Made by a program: the position numbers and the translations under genes. From positions 1 through 11,541 of the forward strand of contig DIKU01000107.1 in NCBI GenBank assembly GCA_002424645.1: a stretch of 11,541 nt of DNA, read 5' to 3'. The notes below the pieces were generated by a model that saw only the letters and a program-made list of their open reading frames with translations, was not told the DNA's origin and searched no databases. The DNA comes from Pelobacter sp. UBA5610 (GTDB lineage Bacteria; Desulfobacterota; Desulfuromonadia; Desulfuromonadales; Syntrophotaleaceae). Each line of letters opens with the position of its first letter. The first letter of the stretch is position 1. Positions 1 through 6,685 of this stretch are shown piece after piece.

Positions 1-491
1 ATGGCAGCATTAGTCGCTGCTGTATGGCCAAGCGTCTGCCAATAGGCGATTGCGCATGCCAAGGCATCTGCGGCGTCGGCACCGGGTGGCTTTTGCAGGG
101 CCAGATGACGCTGAACCATCAGCTGCACCTGATCCTTGGTGGCGCGCCCAGAGCCCACCACCGATTGCTTCACGCGCAGCGGCGTGATCTCTGCAATGGG
201 CAGGACTTGTTGCGCCAGTGCCGCAATGGCCACGCCGCGGGCCTGTCCGAGCGATAGTGTTGACTGTGGATTCACATTGACGAACACGCGTTCAATCACC
301 GCGCAGTCAGGCTTAAAGTGCGCGATAACTTCCAGCATCCCAGAGAAGAGCTCGGAGAGTCGCTCGGGTTCGGTGCCCGATAACGCCGGCTTAATCAGCC
401 CGCTGCCCACATAGACAATGCGCTGCCCCTGGGCATCAATCACACCAAAGCCTGTTTTGCGCAGACCTGGATCGATGCCAAGGATTCTCAT
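1..491 (-). CDS. ruvC: Crossover junction endodeoxyribonuclease RuvC (3' end cut by window edge)
   Basis: RuvC is the dimeric nuclease that cuts Holliday junctions symmetrically together with the RuvAB branch-migration motor. The visible 163 residues begin MRILGIDPGLRKTGFGVID, the RuvC signature. The four acidic catalytic residues are present: D7, E67 (in AVIERVF), and D139 and D142 (in GADAADALA). The family is usually about 160-180 residues, so only a short C-terminal tail is missing beyond position 1. ATG at 491 is the only sensible start because it places D7 correctly; the upstream Shine-Dalgarno is weak. It lies 13 bp after the purH stop on the same strand, so it is probably co-transcribed with purH. 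The stretch VFVNVNPQSTLSLGQARG is, from family knowledge, typical of betaproteobacterial RuvC, as is a purH-ruvC-ruvA-ruvB order; whether ruvAB follow is outside the window. The identification is firm; the origin is an inference. Confidence 0.96.
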   Translation of the reverse strand, partial: MRILGIDPGLRKTGFGVIDAQGQRIVYVGSGLIKPALSGTEPERLSELFSGMLEVIAHFKPDCAVIERVFVNVNPQSTLSLGQARGVAIAALAQQVLPIAEITPLRVKQSVVGSGRATKDQVQLMVQRHLALQKPPGADAADALACAIAYWQTLGHTAATNAA

Positions 492-504
492 TGCCGTGCT
501 GGGC

Positions 505-2070
505 CTAGTGACGGAAATGCCGCATGCCGGTGAAGACCATGGCAATACCATGCTCGTCGGCGGCGGCGATGACTTCATCGTCCCGAATCGAGCCGCCAGG
601 CTGAATAACAGCCTTTATGCCGGCCTTGGCGGCATTGTCCAAGCCGTCGCGGAACGGGAAGAAAGCATCAGACGCCATCACCGAACCCGGGACCACCAAT
701 CCGGCCAGATCGGCCTTGATAGCAGCGATACGGGCGGAATTGACGCGACTCATCTGACCTGCGCCAACGCCAATGGTCATACCGTCCTTACCGTACACGA
801 TGGCATTGGATTTAACGAACTTGGCTACGCGCCAGGTGAACAGCAGATCCCGCATTTCATCCTCGGTGGGGATGCGCTTGGTCACGGTTTTGATATCGCC
901 ACTCAGCAGCAGATCGGCATCCTGCACCAGCAGTCCGCCGTTGACCCGTTTAAAATCGTAACGGGCGCCGGGCTGCTGCGGCCAGTAGCCGCATACCAGC
1001 AAACGCACGTTTTTCTTGGCGGCGATAATTTCGATGGCTTCGGTGGATACCGCCGGGGCGATGATCACTTCGACGAACTGGCGATCAACGATGGCCTGGG
1101 CGGTGACGCCATCCAGATCCTGGTTGAAAGCGATGATGCCGCCAAAAGCGGATTCCGGATCGGTGGAAAAAGCACGGTTGTAAGCATCGAGCAGGGTGTT
1201 GCCAAGCGCCACGCCGCAAGGGTTGGCATGTTTGACGATAACGCACGCCGGACCTTCATCGAACTGTTTGACGCATTCCAGAGCGGCATCGGTATCGGCG
1301 ATATTATTATAGGAAAGCTCCTTGCCCTGCAACTGGCGCGCAGTGGAAATGCTGGCTTCCTGCACGTCACGCTCGACGTAAAAAGCGGCTTTCTGGTGGG
1401 GGTTCTCGCCATAACGCATATCCTGCACTTTTTTGTACTGCAGGGTCATGGTATCCGAAAAGATTTCCAGTTCATCTCCGGTGCGCTGACCCAGCCAGTT
1501 GGAGATGGCCCCGTCGTAAGCGGCGGTATGCTGATAAACCTTAACGGCCAGCTTAAAATTGGTGCCCCGCGAAACAGCTCCGCCACTGCCTTTCATCTCG
1601 CCCAACACCTGGGCGTAATCGGCATGATCGACGACAACCGTAACATCCCGGTTGTTCTTGGCTGCGCTGCGCAGCATGGTCGGTCCACCGATGTCGATAT
1701 TTTCGATAGCATCCTCAAGGCTGCAATCGGGTTTGGCAACCGTCGCTTCAAAAGGGTAGAGATTCACCACCACCATGTCGATCGGCTCGATGCCGTGTTC
1801 CTTCATCTTGGCCACATGTGCCGGATTATCACGCATACCGAGCAGGCCGCCGTGTACTTTGGGATGCAGGGTCTTTACCCGTCCGTCGAGCATCTCGGGA
1901 AAACCGGTGTATTCCGAAACATCCTTAACAGACAGACCTTCCTGCCGCAACAAAGTGGCAGTGCCCCCCGTCGAAAGGATTTCTACTCCAAAACCCGACA
2001 GTTCCCTGGCGAATTCGACAATACCGGTTTTATCCGAAACACTGATCAATGCACGTTTGATGACGGCCAT
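505..2070 (-). CDS. purH: Bifunctional AICAR transformylase / IMP cyclohydrolase PurH
   Basis: PurH catalyses the last two steps of de novo purine synthesis: formyl transfer from 10-formyl-THF to AICAR, then ring closure to IMP. The protein is 521 residues, the normal bacterial length. The N-terminal cyclohydrolase (MGS-like) domain spans about residues 1-200, with SVSDKTG (10-16), STGGTA and GRVKTLHPKVHGG (63-75). The transformylase domain follows, with DMRYGENPHQ (217-226), the catalytic pair K280-H281 in VKHANPCGVA, SAFGGIIAFN, GVGAGQMSRV and QPGGSIRDDE (490-499), ending in the usual MRHFRH. ATG at 2070 is preceded by AGGAAAGGAT at good spacing. It is the first gene of a likely purH-ruvC unit. 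I see only a poor promoter candidate in the 115 bp upstream (TTGACG on the minus strand near 2142, with no good -10), so regulation is unresolved. Confidence 0.98.
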   Translation of the reverse strand: MAVIKRALISVSDKTGIVEFARELSGFGVEILSTGGTATLLRQEGLSVKDVSEYTGFPEMLDGRVKTLHPKVHGGLLGMRDNPAHVAKMKEHGIEPIDMVVVNLYPFEATVAKPDCSLEDAIENIDIGGPTMLRSAAKNNRDVTVVVDHADYAQVLGEMKGSGGAVSRGTNFKLAVKVYQHTAAYDGAISNWLGQRTGDELEIFSDTMTLQYKKVQDMRYGENPHQKAAFYVERDVQEASISTARQLQGKELSYNNIADTDAALECVKQFDEGPACVIVKHANPCGVALGNTLLDAYNRAFSTDPESAFGGIIAFNQDLDGVTAQAIVDRQFVEVIIAPAVSTEAIEIIAAKKNVRLLVCGYWPQQPGARYDFKRVNGGLLVQDADLLLSGDIKTVTKRIPTEDEMRDLLFTWRVAKFVKSNAIVYGKDGMTIGVGAGQMSRVNSARIAAIKADLAGLVVPGSVMASDAFFPFRDGLDNAAKAGIKAVIQPGGSIRDDEVIAAADEHGIAMVFTGMRHFRH

Positions 2071-2152
2071 GATGCAATCCTTTCCTGCTGTAAATACGAA
2101 ATGCAGACACCATAACGGCCAATAAGCCGGAATCGCGTCAACCTTTAGGGCG

Positions 2153-2185
2153 AAAAAACAAAAAAACCGTCATCTCGGCGGTTTT
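2153..2185 (-). terminator. Rho-independent terminator after the ASKHA gene
   Basis: On the minus strand a 7-bp perfect stem (AAAACCG/CGGTTTT, arms 2179-2185 and 2163-2169) encloses a 9-nt loop and runs into a T-rich tract (2153-2166). It begins immediately after the TAG stop at 2186-2188, so it ends the alr/ASKHA transcript and separates it from purH downstream. Confidence 0.85.
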
Positions 2186-3415
2186 CTAGAAATCCATAGC
2201 GGTAATAAAAGCTTTTTCAAAAACCGGGGTACCTGAAAGGGGCAATGGCTGCAGAGCCGCAGCCAACCTTTGCGCTTCTTCCGGTCCCCGAGCATCGAGC
2301 AGCAGACGACCGACTCCGGCCAGCACACCGGCCTGCGTAAAGCGTACTTTATCTACCATGTTTGCGGGGAGCATGGCAACCCTTTTCAAAACCTGCCTCG
2401 ACATGGAAAAACCAAAGGCGCCGGTGAGCGTGACGTACTCCACAGCGGAAGATTCCACTCCCGCACGCTGCAGCAGACATTCGGTACCGGCCAGCACCGC
2501 CGCCTTTGCCAGCTGAAAATTACGGATATCCTGCTGGTCTATCAAAATATCGACCGACGCATCGCGGTACAGTCGCAGGACTCTTCCATGCGGCGTTGCG
2601 GCAATATACCGGGACAGGTTGGTCGGGACTTCAAGAGGATCGAGGATGGTTCCATGCCTATCGATAAGGCCGCCATCCAGCGCAACCGCCAAGGTCGCGG
2701 CCAGGCCGCTGCCGCACACTCCCCGCGGCACACCCCCGCCGATCACCGTCAGGCGCAGCGTATCGTCAACCACCGTCACATCGCTTATGGCACCGGCCTG
2801 AGCTATCATGCCGCAGGAGATGCCGCCCCCCTCAAAAGCCGGCCCGGCGGCTACTGAAGTCACCCGCCAACGGCCGCCGGCATACAGGGCCATTTCACCA
2901 TTGGTCCCGGCATCGAGAAAAAAACTCTTTTCCGGAACCTCAGCTTGTGCATAGAGAAAAGCCACCAGGTCGCCGCCGACATATCCGCTGACCAGGGGGA
3001 ACAGATACACAGGCACCGACAGGCCAAGATCAAGCTGCTCGCAAGCGAGGTAAACCGCCTCGCGGCATGATGGACGATGGGGAGGAAACAGGATCGAGTT
3101 TACCGGCAGGCGTCTCAGCAGATACACTATCCCAGGATTACCGGCGGCAGCTGCCGCACCGATATCGGCAGGCCGCAGGCCCGCCTGCTGCAGCAGCGTA
3201 CCGACAAGATCGCGCAAGCCATCGCGCAACAAATCCTGCAATCGGCTCGCTGATCCGTCAAGAGCCTGTTCCAGGCGACGCATGATATCGGCCCCCAGTA
3301 CCGCCTGGGGATTAAGCAGACGCGCTTCGGCCAAAACCCTGCCGTCGGCATCGAGCAGACGACCGGCCAGGGTAGTGGTGCCAAGATCGAGCGCCAGCAG
3401 ATATTGGCCAGACAT
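2186..3415 (-). CDS. RACo-like ASKHA ATPase (DUF4445), without N-terminal ferredoxin domain
   Basis: This matches the ATPase part of the RACo family (reductive activator of corrinoid proteins, DUF4445), which uses ATP to drive low-potential electron transfer to corrinoid proteins. Seen with numbering from the chosen start (409 aa): phosphate-1 loop LALDLGTTTLAG (7-18), AAAAGNPGI (88-96), GGDLVA (147-152), phosphate-2 motif DAGTNGEM (168-175), GPAFEGGGISCGM (191-203), GVCGSGLA (232-239), QLAKAAVLAG (301-310), LTGAFG (330-335) and the C-terminal FEKAFITAMDF. Characterised RACo proteins exceed 600 residues and carry an N-terminal [2Fe-2S] domain. That domain is absent here, and I see no cysteine cluster that replaces it. 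The start at 3415 is the second of two adjacent ATGs and lies 7 nt from GGGAGG; the ATG at 3418 is the alternative, and 3451 has no ribosome binding site. It sits 72 bp after alr on the same strand. The activation target is unknown. Confidence 0.85.
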   Translation of the reverse strand: MSGQYLLALDLGTTTLAGRLLDADGRVLAEARLLNPQAVLGADIMRRLEQALDGSASRLQDLLRDGLRDLVGTLLQQAGLRPADIGAAAAAGNPGIVYLLRRLPVNSILFPPHRPSCREAVYLACEQLDLGLSVPVYLFPLVSGYVGGDLVAFLYAQAEVPEKSFFLDAGTNGEMALYAGGRWRVTSVAAGPAFEGGGISCGMIAQAGAISDVTVVDDTLRLTVIGGGVPRGVCGSGLAATLAVALDGGLIDRHGTILDPLEVPTNLSRYIAATPHGRVLRLYRDASVDILIDQQDIRNFQLAKAAVLAGTECLLQRAGVESSAVEYVTLTGAFGFSMSRQVLKRVAMLPANMVDKVRFTQAGVLAGVGRLLLDARGPEEAQRLAAALQPLPLSGTPVFEKAFITAMDF

Positions 3416-3487
3416 CATCCGCCCTCCCGGGAATACATAATAAAACACCAAACATCATGCAGTGGCTAAACAGCCAACAGGTTTTCT

Positions 3488-4621
3488 TCAGTCACCACGA
3501 TTGACGCGGGGCACTCGCTTGCTGAACTGGCAGAAGACTTCATAACTGATGGTACCGATGCGCTGCGCCCATTCATCGGCAGAGATACACTGACCGTTGT
3601 CGCAGCCAAGCAGGGTAACCTCATCGCCGACCGTCACGCCGGGGATATCGGTCACATCGATCATGGTCCAGTCCATACAGACGGTGCCGACCACCCGAGC
3701 GCGTTGGCCGCGGACCAGCACTTCACCTACATTCGATAAATGGCGACTGTATCCATCGGCATAGCCTACCGGAATAACAGCCAGGTCCGTCGGACGTTTG
3801 GCCACAAAACGATGGCCATAGGACACGCCGGTTCCTTCCGGCACCCGGCGCACCTGCGCCACCCGGGTACGAAAACTCATTACCGGCCTGAGGTCGAACT
3901 GTCCGGCAAAAACCGGACTGGGCAGACCACCGTAAAGCAGAATGCCGGGACGTGAAAGGTTGCATTCGGGCACTTCCCGCGTCAACAAGGCGGCACTGTT
4001 GCTCAAATGAATGTAGCGAGGCTCAAAACCGGCCTGTCGCACCACGGCCAGACAGGATCGAAAAGTCGCCACCTGCTGCTGATTGATGACATCATCCGGT
4101 TCGTCCGCCATGGCCAAGTGCGAAAACAATCCGTCCATGCGCAACCCGGACAAGGACCCCAGTTCTCCCAGCACACCAGGAAGATCCTCGGGGCGAAAAC
4201 CGACGCGGCTCATGCCGGTATCCAGCTTCATGTGAAAAGGAAGCACCACTCCGGCCGATAGCGCCGCGCTATTCAAGCGCCGCGCAACATCCATATCGAA
4301 AAGGGTCGGAACCAGGCCAAAACGCAGAAGTTCTTCCTCCTGACCGGGATATAGCCCCCCCAGCACCAGAATCGGGCACACCACCCCGGCCTCGCGCAAA
4401 GCGACACCTTCTTCCACGATGGCCACGCCGAACATCTGCACACCGGCATCCTGCAAGGCCATGGCCACACGGGCAGCACCATGACCATAGGCATCGGCCT
4501 TGACCACGGCAAGAATCCCCTGCCCCGGTCCAGCCAACTTTTGAGCCTGGCGAAAATTATGTTTTAATGCCTCAAGGTCGATTTCAACACGCGTGGGACG
4601 ATGTCCCCAGGGATCGTTCAT
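3488..4621 (-). CDS. alr: Alanine racemase (PLP-dependent)
   Basis: Alanine racemase interconverts L- and D-alanine in the cytoplasm and supplies D-Ala for peptidoglycan. The protein is 377 residues, the usual length. The PLP-binding lysine is K41 in AVVKADAYGHG. The N-terminal TIM barrel continues through LVLGGL, HMKLDTGMSRVGF (130-142), LFSHLAMADE, HLSNSAA (205-211) and NLSRPGILLYGG (221-232), where R224 matches the arginine that contacts the PLP ring nitrogen. The second catalytic residue, Y268 in GVSYGHRF, and the substrate-loop motif GTVCMDWTMIDVT (312-324) complete the site. ATG at 4621 is preceded by AGGA about 10 nt away, so the ribosome binding site is mediocre, but homology starts right after it (RVEIDLEALKHN). 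It is probably the first gene of an alr-ASKHA unit and is divergent from the thiamine operon. I could not find a convincing promoter for it. Confidence 0.98.
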   Translation of the reverse strand: MNDPWGHRPTRVEIDLEALKHNFRQAQKLAGPGQGILAVVKADAYGHGAARVAMALQDAGVQMFGVAIVEEGVALREAGVVCPILVLGGLYPGQEEELLRFGLVPTLFDMDVARRLNSAALSAGVVLPFHMKLDTGMSRVGFRPEDLPGVLGELGSLSGLRMDGLFSHLAMADEPDDVINQQQVATFRSCLAVVRQAGFEPRYIHLSNSAALLTREVPECNLSRPGILLYGGLPSPVFAGQFDLRPVMSFRTRVAQVRRVPEGTGVSYGHRFVAKRPTDLAVIPVGYADGYSRHLSNVGEVLVRGQRARVVGTVCMDWTMIDVTDIPGVTVGDEVTLLGCDNGQCISADEWAQRIGTISYEVFCQFSKRVPRVNRGD

Positions 4622-4864
4622 GACGGCTTATTCCTGAATCTGGATATAAATCGGCCGGCTAAGGACCGAAGACAAAACGGAAAAATTCGACAGAACCAAT
4701 ACGCTACTGGATCTGACAGCGCACGGCCTGACAGTTACTATGGGGAAGACCCTACTTCCGAGCGGCAGCAGGTAACGAATCCGTGCAAAACTACTTAGCA
4801 CGACACCTCTGGCCTGTAAAGTGCAAAACTGACTTTTGCTCTATCCGCCGCGGGCGGGGGTTGC
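4622..4864. other. Divergent intergenic region with short repeats
   Basis: No gene is supported here. It lies between alr (leftward) and the thi promoter. Seen directly: CTGACAG twice (4713-4719, 4728-4734); GTTAC/GTAAC arms (4734-4738, 4772-4776) enclosing a GGAAG/CTTCC hairpin (4744-4748, 4755-4759); CGTGC/GCACG arms (4782-4786, 4798-4802); the 10-mer GTGCAAAACT twice (4783-4792, 4821-4830); and GCAAAA/TTTTGC (4823-4828, 4834-4839). It must contain the alr promoter, which I cannot place. Confidence 0.5.
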
Positions 4865-4893
4865 TTGACAGGCAAAACAGCATTCGCTAGAGT
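4865..4893 (+). promoter_or_regulatory. Sigma-70 promoter for the thi operon
   Basis: A perfect -35 TTGACA (4865-4870), a 17-bp spacer and a -10 TAGAGT (4888-4893, 4 of 6) point toward thiED. Transcription from about 4900 would give a leader of about 115 nt before the TPP riboswitch and about 280 nt before the thiED start. Confidence 0.65.
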
Positions 4894-4946
4894 GGCTGCG
4901 GTTTTCTGTCTTGCAGCAGAACAGCAACCAAAACGCTATATTTTAC

Positions 4947-4974
4947 TTTACATGATACGCCGGTAACGTATTAA
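4947..4974 (+). promoter_or_regulatory. Possible second, proximal thi promoter
   Basis: TTTACA (4947-4952), a 16-bp spacer and TATTAA (4969-4974) would start transcription about 35 nt before the riboswitch. The match is weaker than at 4865-4893 and the region is AT-rich, so this may be chance. Confidence 0.3.
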
Positions 4975-5014
4975 AATAAACGAGCGTATACAGATTCTCC
5001 TGTACACGAACATA

Positions 5015-5105
5015 ACCGCTAGGGGCGTCTTTGCACTGAGAATTCCGTGTAACGCGGAATAACCCTTGGAACCTGAACCGGGTGATGCCGGCGTAGGGAA
5101 GCGGT
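5015..5105 (+). ncRNA. TPP riboswitch (THI element)
   Basis: This is a thiamine-diphosphate-sensing aptamer in the thi leader. P1 is ACCGCT (5015-5020) with AGCGGT (5100-5105), 6 bp perfect. The 5' conserved block GGGGCG...CTGAGA spans 5022-5041. P3 is ATTCCG (5042-5047) with CGGAAT (5055-5060). The 3' conserved block spans 5062-5100, with ACCCTTGGAACCTGAAC, then CCGG/CCGG arms of P5 around GTGATG, then GCGTAGGGAA. These match the THI-box consensus in order and spacing. It precedes thiED-thiC, so the expected effect is repression at high TPP. Confidence 0.95.
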
Positions 5106-5127
5106 GTCGCAAGGCAATAGTGATGAT

Positions 5128-5159
5128 CGTCACGTGCTTTCCGGCCGTGGCGTTTTTTT
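5128..5159 (+). terminator. Riboswitch-associated intrinsic terminator
   Basis: CGTCACG (5128-5134) pairs with CGTGGCG (5146-5152) in a 7-bp stem with one G-U pair and an 11-nt loop, followed by seven Ts (5153-5159). It sits between the TPP aptamer and the thiED ribosome binding site, the position of an expression platform. The loop-side CCGGC (5141-5145) can also pair with GCCGG (5087-5091) inside the aptamer, a possible antiterminator when TPP is absent. Termination as the mechanism is an inference. Confidence 0.7.
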
Positions 5160-5179
5160 ATATCCAACGAGAGGCCCTC

Positions 5180-6619
5180 ATGAAAAACAGACAGATTCAA
5201 GGTCTGTATCTCATCACCGACGATTCCCATGGCGATCAGTTGCAGGCCAAACTCGTTGCCGCTCTCAAGGGGGGCACCCGCATCGTTCAATACCGGGGCA
5301 AACATCGGCCGGAAGCGGAGCAGCAGCAGGATGCCCAAATGATTCGCACACTGTGCCACCGGGCCGGGGCACTGTTCATTGTCAACGACAATCCCTACCT
5401 GGCACGTGACTGCCAGGCCGATGGCGTACATCTGGGCCAGCAGGATATGAGCATTGCCGAGGCCCGCAACCTGCTAGGTCCGGACAAAATTATCGGTACG
5501 TCCAACCGTAGTGTCGAGCAGGCTGTCGCCTCGCAAAATGCCGGTGCCGACTACGTTGCTGTTGGCAGCATTTACCCCACCGGCAGTAAACACGACGCCG
5601 TGCACATCGGCCTCGATGTTTTGCGTGACATACGCCGGGCCGTCCAGATTCCTCTCGTGGCCATCGGCGGCATCGACCGTGACCGGGCGGGTGATGTTAT
5701 CGATGCGGGCGCTGACGCCATTGCCCTGATTTCCGCCGTTATGGCCGATCCCCGCCCCGCCCTTGCCGCGCGGGAAATCGCCCTGCAGTTCAACCGCCGC
5801 GCCCCCGTTCCACGAGGCCGGGTATTGACCGTAGCCGGCTCCGACAGCGGCGGCGGCGCCGGCATACAGGCCGACCTCAAAACCATCACCCTGCTGGGTG
5901 GCTACGGCATGACCGTCATCACCGCCCTGACCGCTCAGAATACCTGCGGCGTACGGGGCATCTACCCTGTCCCGCCCGCTTTTGTCGGTGAACAACTGGT
6001 GGCGGTACTTGAAGATCTTGCCCCGGAAGTGGTCAAGACCGGCATGCTGCTCGATTCCGCCATCGTGTTTCTGGTCGCCCAGGCACTGGAGGATTACGGC
6101 CTGTTGGCAGTGGTCGATCCGGTCATGGTCGCCAAGGGTGGTGCCCTGCTGCTGCGCGAAGAGGCCACCAAAGCCTGCCTCGACCACCTGCTGCCGCATA
6201 CCTATCTGCTTACCCCCAACCTGCCCGAAGCCGAGGAATTAACCGGATTGAAGGTACATACGGAAGCGGACATGGAAAAAGCCGCCCGGCGCCTGCAACA
6301 ACTCGGCGCACGCAACGTTCTGCTTAAAGGGGGGCATCTCGACGGCGAGGCCGTCGATCTTTTGCTCGATGGCGAAACCTTGCACCGGCTACCGGAAAAA
6401 CGGATCGCAACCCGCAACACCCACGGCACCGGGTGCACAAGTTCCGCGGCCATCGCCGCCCTGCTGGCGGCCGGACACCCTCTACCCCAGGCGGTAAAAC
6501 TGGCCAAAGAATTCATTACCGAAGCGATCCGTACAGCCCCCGACCTCGGCGCCGGACACGGGCCGGTCAATCACTTCACCGCGGCCAAGTACCTGCTGAA
6601 CAAAATCGAAGGACAATAA
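5180..6619 (+). CDS. thiED: Bifunctional thiamine-phosphate synthase / HMP-P kinase ThiED
   Basis: One protein carries out two thiamine steps: the ThiD half phosphorylates HMP and HMP-P to HMP-PP, and the ThiE half couples HMP-PP to thiazole phosphate. In the 479-residue product, ThiE covers about residues 5-205: GLYLITDD (8-15), IVQYRGK (35-41), FIVNDN (66-71), ADGVHLGQQD (80-89), GTSNRS (106-111), GADYVAVGSIYPTGSK (122-137) and VAIGGI (160-165). ThiD covers about 213-475: VLTVAGSDSGGGAGIQADLK (215-234), VVDPVMVAKGG (311-321), LLTPNLPEAEELTG (343-356), LLKGGH (381-386) and THGTGCTSS (414-422) with the catalytic cysteine at 419. Such ThiED fusions are known from Geobacter. ATG at 5180 is chosen because GAGAGG lies 5 nt upstream and homology starts at once; the open frame back to 5066 would overlap the riboswitch and terminator. 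It is the first gene of the TPP-riboswitch operon, followed 66 bp later by thiC. Confidence 0.96.
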   Translation: MKNRQIQGLYLITDDSHGDQLQAKLVAALKGGTRIVQYRGKHRPEAEQQQDAQMIRTLCHRAGALFIVNDNPYLARDCQADGVHLGQQDMSIAEARNLLGPDKIIGTSNRSVEQAVASQNAGADYVAVGSIYPTGSKHDAVHIGLDVLRDIRRAVQIPLVAIGGIDRDRAGDVIDAGADAIALISAVMADPRPALAAREIALQFNRRAPVPRGRVLTVAGSDSGGGAGIQADLKTITLLGGYGMTVITALTAQNTCGVRGIYPVPPAFVGEQLVAVLEDLAPEVVKTGMLLDSAIVFLVAQALEDYGLLAVVDPVMVAKGGALLLREEATKACLDHLLPHTYLLTPNLPEAEELTGLKVHTEADMEKAARRLQQLGARNVLLKGGHLDGEAVDLLLDGETLHRLPEKRIATRNTHGTGCTSSAAIAALLAAGHPLPQAVKLAKEFITEAIRTAPDLGAGHGPVNHFTAAKYLLNKIEGQ

Positions 6620-6645
6620 ATTCCCGACAGCGCCTTACCGCTTTC

Positions 6646-6666
6646 AACTTGCAGCTTACAGCTTTG
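6646..6666 (+). repeat. Three degenerate 7-bp tandem units
   Basis: AACTTGC, AGCTTAC and AGCTTTG stand head to tail in the 66-bp thiED-thiC gap, just before the thiC ribosome binding site. The array is short and could be chance, or a remnant of a heptameric intergenic repeat. Confidence 0.35.
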
Positions 6667-6685
6667 ACGTATGAGAGGTAAATTC

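Noticed and set aside
418..2115. Long plus-strand open frame (565 codons) across purH
   Set aside because: It is an antisense shadow of purH; its translation has no recognisable family motifs, while the minus strand encodes a complete PurH.
3421..3487. Internal hairpin TGGCT/AGCCA between alr and the ASKHA gene as a terminator
   Set aside because: The stem is only 5 bp and no T-tract follows directly on the minus strand, so it does not argue against co-transcription.
5066..5179. N-terminal extension of thiED to an ATG at 5066
   Set aside because: It would translate through the riboswitch aptamer and terminator; the ATG at 5180 has a good ribosome binding site and matches the ThiE start.
4943..5431. 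Minus-strand open frame (162 codons) antisense to the thi leader
   Set aside because: Covers the TPP riboswitch and the thiED 5' end on the opposite strand; no motif support.
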